Below, in pieces: positions 32,013-33,739 of a DNA stretch of 33,739 bases. Under the pieces are notes generated by a model. The model saw nothing but the letters and a program-made list of their open reading frames with translations, was not told where the DNA came from and ran no database searches. The position numbers and the translations under genes are program-made. Source of the DNA: Clostridia bacterium (GTDB lineage: Bacteria; Bacillota; Clostridia; Christensenellales; Borkfalkiaceae); NCBI GenBank assembly GCA_021203865.1, contig JAJQAJ010000071.1, positions 1 to 33,739 of the forward strand, written 5' to 3'. Position 1 is the first letter of the stretch; every line of letters begins with the position of its first letter.

Positions 32013-33313
32013 GCGAATCTCATGACGTCCGCGAGTGTTGCTTCATCATTGAACGTCCTTGTGGGGGCGCAGGTCTCATGAAATTTCGCGATAAGATTCG
32101 CGAGCTTTTCTCCGTCTTTGTTGAGAGTTGTGTCAATTATTTCCAAAGAGAGACTCACGAGCATGCTTAGGGGGTCGTCGCCCATACCGCTTATGACTTC
32201 AATGAATTCTCTTTTGATCTCCAGATTGGGAATGTATACCGAGCTTTTGCCTCTGTCATATGCGAGATAGCCGAGATTTACAAGTTGCTTTAGGATTTTG
32301 TTAAGATATCGCTGGGTTGTGTCATCCTCGAAAAATATTTCCTCCTGAATTTGATAGGTGTCGCCGCACAGAAGCTTTGTCAGCACGTCATGAAGGCCGT
32401 CGCTGTTGAGCCTTATGTACTGTTTGAGATCCTCGAATGATTCGGTCCTCGGCCAGTAGCTCATAAGTTGATTGTCAAGAATGGCGGACACCACTGAATT
32501 TGAGTTGTACATGTGGAGGTCTTCACCGGGCTTATTTTCAAATATGTACCCGTCATACCAGTCCCGGATGCCGTCATATGAAAATCCGCGCTCGGCGCAA
32601 AGAGCCTTAACTTCGCCGTCCGTGAACCCGAAGTATTGTTTTACAGGTCCGGGAAATTCCATTGAAAACTCCTGGAACATGTTGAGAGAGGAGTTGGTGC
32701 AGAATTTCTTTATCCCGTGGATGCCCGTCATGTACGCGAGAGCGACATATTCCTGGTCCTTAAAAAGACTTCTCAAAAAGACGAGATAATCATCATGTCC
32801 GTCCGTGTCGGCTTTCTGTTCTCTGAAAGGACTGTCCCATTCGTCAATCAAAAACACAAATTTAATCTTCTTTTCCCCGTAGATTTTTTCAAGCATCGAG
32901 ATTGGCTCTTCTTTTCTGAACGTAATGTCCGGATACGCCGTCTTAAAGTCATCAACGAGATTTTCTTTTATAGTTTCTATCCCCGATTTGGTATCAACAG
33001 TTTTGTTGATAAATTTGACAACGTTGATGTACACGACGTTGTATTTGTTTATGTGGGTTTCATAAGTTTGGGCATTCGAGATTTGGAGCCCGTCAAACTG
33101 TGCGTGAGAATCACATCCACGGCAATAGTATGCCTCGAGCATCTCCGCGGCCATGGATTTTCCGAACCTTCTCGGCCTTGACACACATATGAAACGCTGT
33201 CTCGTGGATATTGACTTGTTTGTATATTCGATTAGCCCGGACTTGTCGACATATATTTCTGAGTTAAGTGAGATTTGAAATTTTTCGTTTCCCAAATTTA
33301 AATAATTACTCAT
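31709..33313 (-). CDS. AAA-ATPase_like/PD-(D/E)XK protein, intact copy
   Basis: A 534-residue protein: IYVDKSGLIEYTNK, Walker A-like SRPRRFGKS (45-53), Walker B FVFLIDEWD (about 160), TGIHGIKKF, YFGFTDGEV, then a C-terminal nuclease-like domain with GKGYADLIFMPYD and MVTELKYNKTADEA, i.e. G-x-x-x-D ... E-x-K intact. The family is accessory and of unknown activity. AAGGA lies eight bases before the ATG. A near-identical second copy begins just upstream and leaves the window. Compare 22207, where the E-x-K is altered, and the dead fragment at 4444. Confidence 0.88.
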   Translation of the reverse strand: MSNYLNLGNEKFQISLNSEIYVDKSGLIEYTNKSISTRQRFICVSRPRRFGKSMAAEMLEAYYCRGCDSHAQFDGLQISNAQTYETHINKYNVVYINVVKFINKTVDTKSGIETIKENLVDDFKTAYPDITFRKEEPISMLEKIYGEKKIKFVFLIDEWDSPFREQKADTDGHDDYLVFLRSLFKDQEYVALAYMTGIHGIKKFCTNSSLNMFQEFSMEFPGPVKQYFGFTDGEVKALCAERGFSYDGIRDWYDGYIFENKPGEDLHMYNSNSVVSAILDNQLMSYWPRTESFEDLKQYIRLNSDGLHDVLTKLLCGDTYQIQEEIFFEDDTTQRYLNKILKQLVNLGYLAYDRGKSSVYIPNLEIKREFIEVISGMGDDPLSMLVSLSLEIIDTTLNKDGEKLANLIAKFHETCAPTRTFNDEATLADVMRFAYIAAQSEYRIESEAQAGKGYADLIFMPYDVGRNPPMVTELKYNKTADEAIGKIGDRHYVKHFDKFSYKGDILFVGINYDSGKEKDGSDGTYTVRFETVKI

Positions 33314-33409
33314 AACGATTTCCTTTTATTCCTTGTGGCGCGAGAGCGTGAATTGGCCCCGCTGGATTGTTTCCGTCTCGTCCCAGTATTTATAGCTCCC
33401 TATGCGAAT

Positions 33410-33739
33410 GTAAAAAACGGGATTGGACTTATATTTTTACTGTTTCAAATCTCACTGTGTATGTGCCGTCGGAGCCGTCTTTTCCCTTTCCTGAATCGTA
33501 ATTTATTCCGACGAAAAGAATGTCACCTTTGTACGAAAATTTGTCGAAGTATTTTACGTAGTGCCTCTTCTCTATCTGTCCTATCGCCTCATCTGCCGTT
33601 TTGTTGTATTTGAGCTCCGTTATCATGGGTAGATTTCTGCCCGCGTCGTAAGGCATGAATATGAGGTCGGCATAACCTTTCCCAGCCTGCGCTTCCGACT
33701 CTATCCGGTACCTGCCGTACGCGGAGATGTAGGCGAGTT
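33410..33739. repeat. Direct repeat, copy 2
   Basis: Second copy of the repeat at 31690-32012, about 1.7 kb away, running off the window. Differences cluster in codons for a short loop (RHYVKYF versus RHYVKHF region) and near the window edge. Confidence 0.8.
33429..33739 (-). CDS. AAA-ATPase_like/PD-(D/E)XK protein, C-terminal part (cut by window edge)
   Basis: The last 103 codons of a second copy of the neighbouring gene; the frame stays open from the window edge (AYISAYGRYRIESEAQAGKG) to the stop at 33429. GKGYADLIFMPYD and MITELKYNKTADEA are kept, so the nuclease residues are intact. An internal ATG at 33656 is not the start. About 115 bases with no visible terminator separate it from the next copy. 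Whether the missing part is complete cannot be judged. Confidence 0.85.
   Translation of the reverse strand, partial: LAYISAYGRYRIESEAQAGKGYADLIFMPYDAGRNLPMITELKYNKTADEAIGQIEKRHYVKYFDKFSYKGDILFVGINYDSGKGKDGSDGTYTVRFETVKI

Overview
The window looks like a chromosomal stretch from an uncultured, Gram-positive-type Clostridia bacterium. The evidence is a type III glutamine synthetase beside an Amt-PII fusion, RNase J, a TrmR/TrhP tRNA-modification pair, a FeoA-FeoA-FeoB-Cys-rich iron operon, a short ACT-ended SerA, strong AGGAGG-type ribosome binding sites and TTGACA/TATAAT-like promoters. A Christensenellales-like lineage is possible, but that is only an impression. No rRNA, tRNA or CRISPR array was seen.

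Layout. Positions 1-4250 hold nitrogen assimilation on the minus strand: glnN, then an ammonium transporter with its own C-terminal PII sensor. Positions 4366-9713 hold a tightly packed minus-strand run, rnj - trmR - trhP - aroA. It is followed by a decayed nuclease fragment and a strong terminator. Positions 9773-13690 hold one very large acidic protein built from about 25-30 short helical repeats with a conserved-looking C-terminal domain; this is the least explained gene here. About 1.15 kb without a convincing gene follows, ending in the promoter and an unusual cluster of TGCATA palindromes ahead of serC-serA (plus strand). Positions 17112-21866 hold a DUF4143-type ATPase, threonine synthase, a small P-loop protein and an aspartate-type aminotransferase, all minus. 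Positions 22207-23895 hold a plus-strand AAA-ATPase/nuclease-like protein. Positions 24275-26187 are a complete-looking group IIC intron lodged just past the terminator of the feo operon (26225-29381). Positions 29538-31498 hold a cyclophilin-like lipoprotein and an AraC regulator. The right edge holds one full and one cut copy of a second AAA-ATPase/nuclease gene, side by side.

How the genes fit. Much of the window is amino-acid metabolism (Gln, Ser, Thr, Asp, shikimate) with nitrogen and iron uptake. In the trhP-aroA linkage, TrhP is known to need prephenate, a product of the pathway AroA serves. The accessory layer is dominated by P-loop proteins with C-terminal nuclease-like domains: five loci including one dead and one cut by the window edge, plus the intron. 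The most notable unknowns are the 1305-residue repeat protein, the serCA operator cluster, and the paired 14-bp motifs that bracket the feo promoter exactly 60 bp apart.
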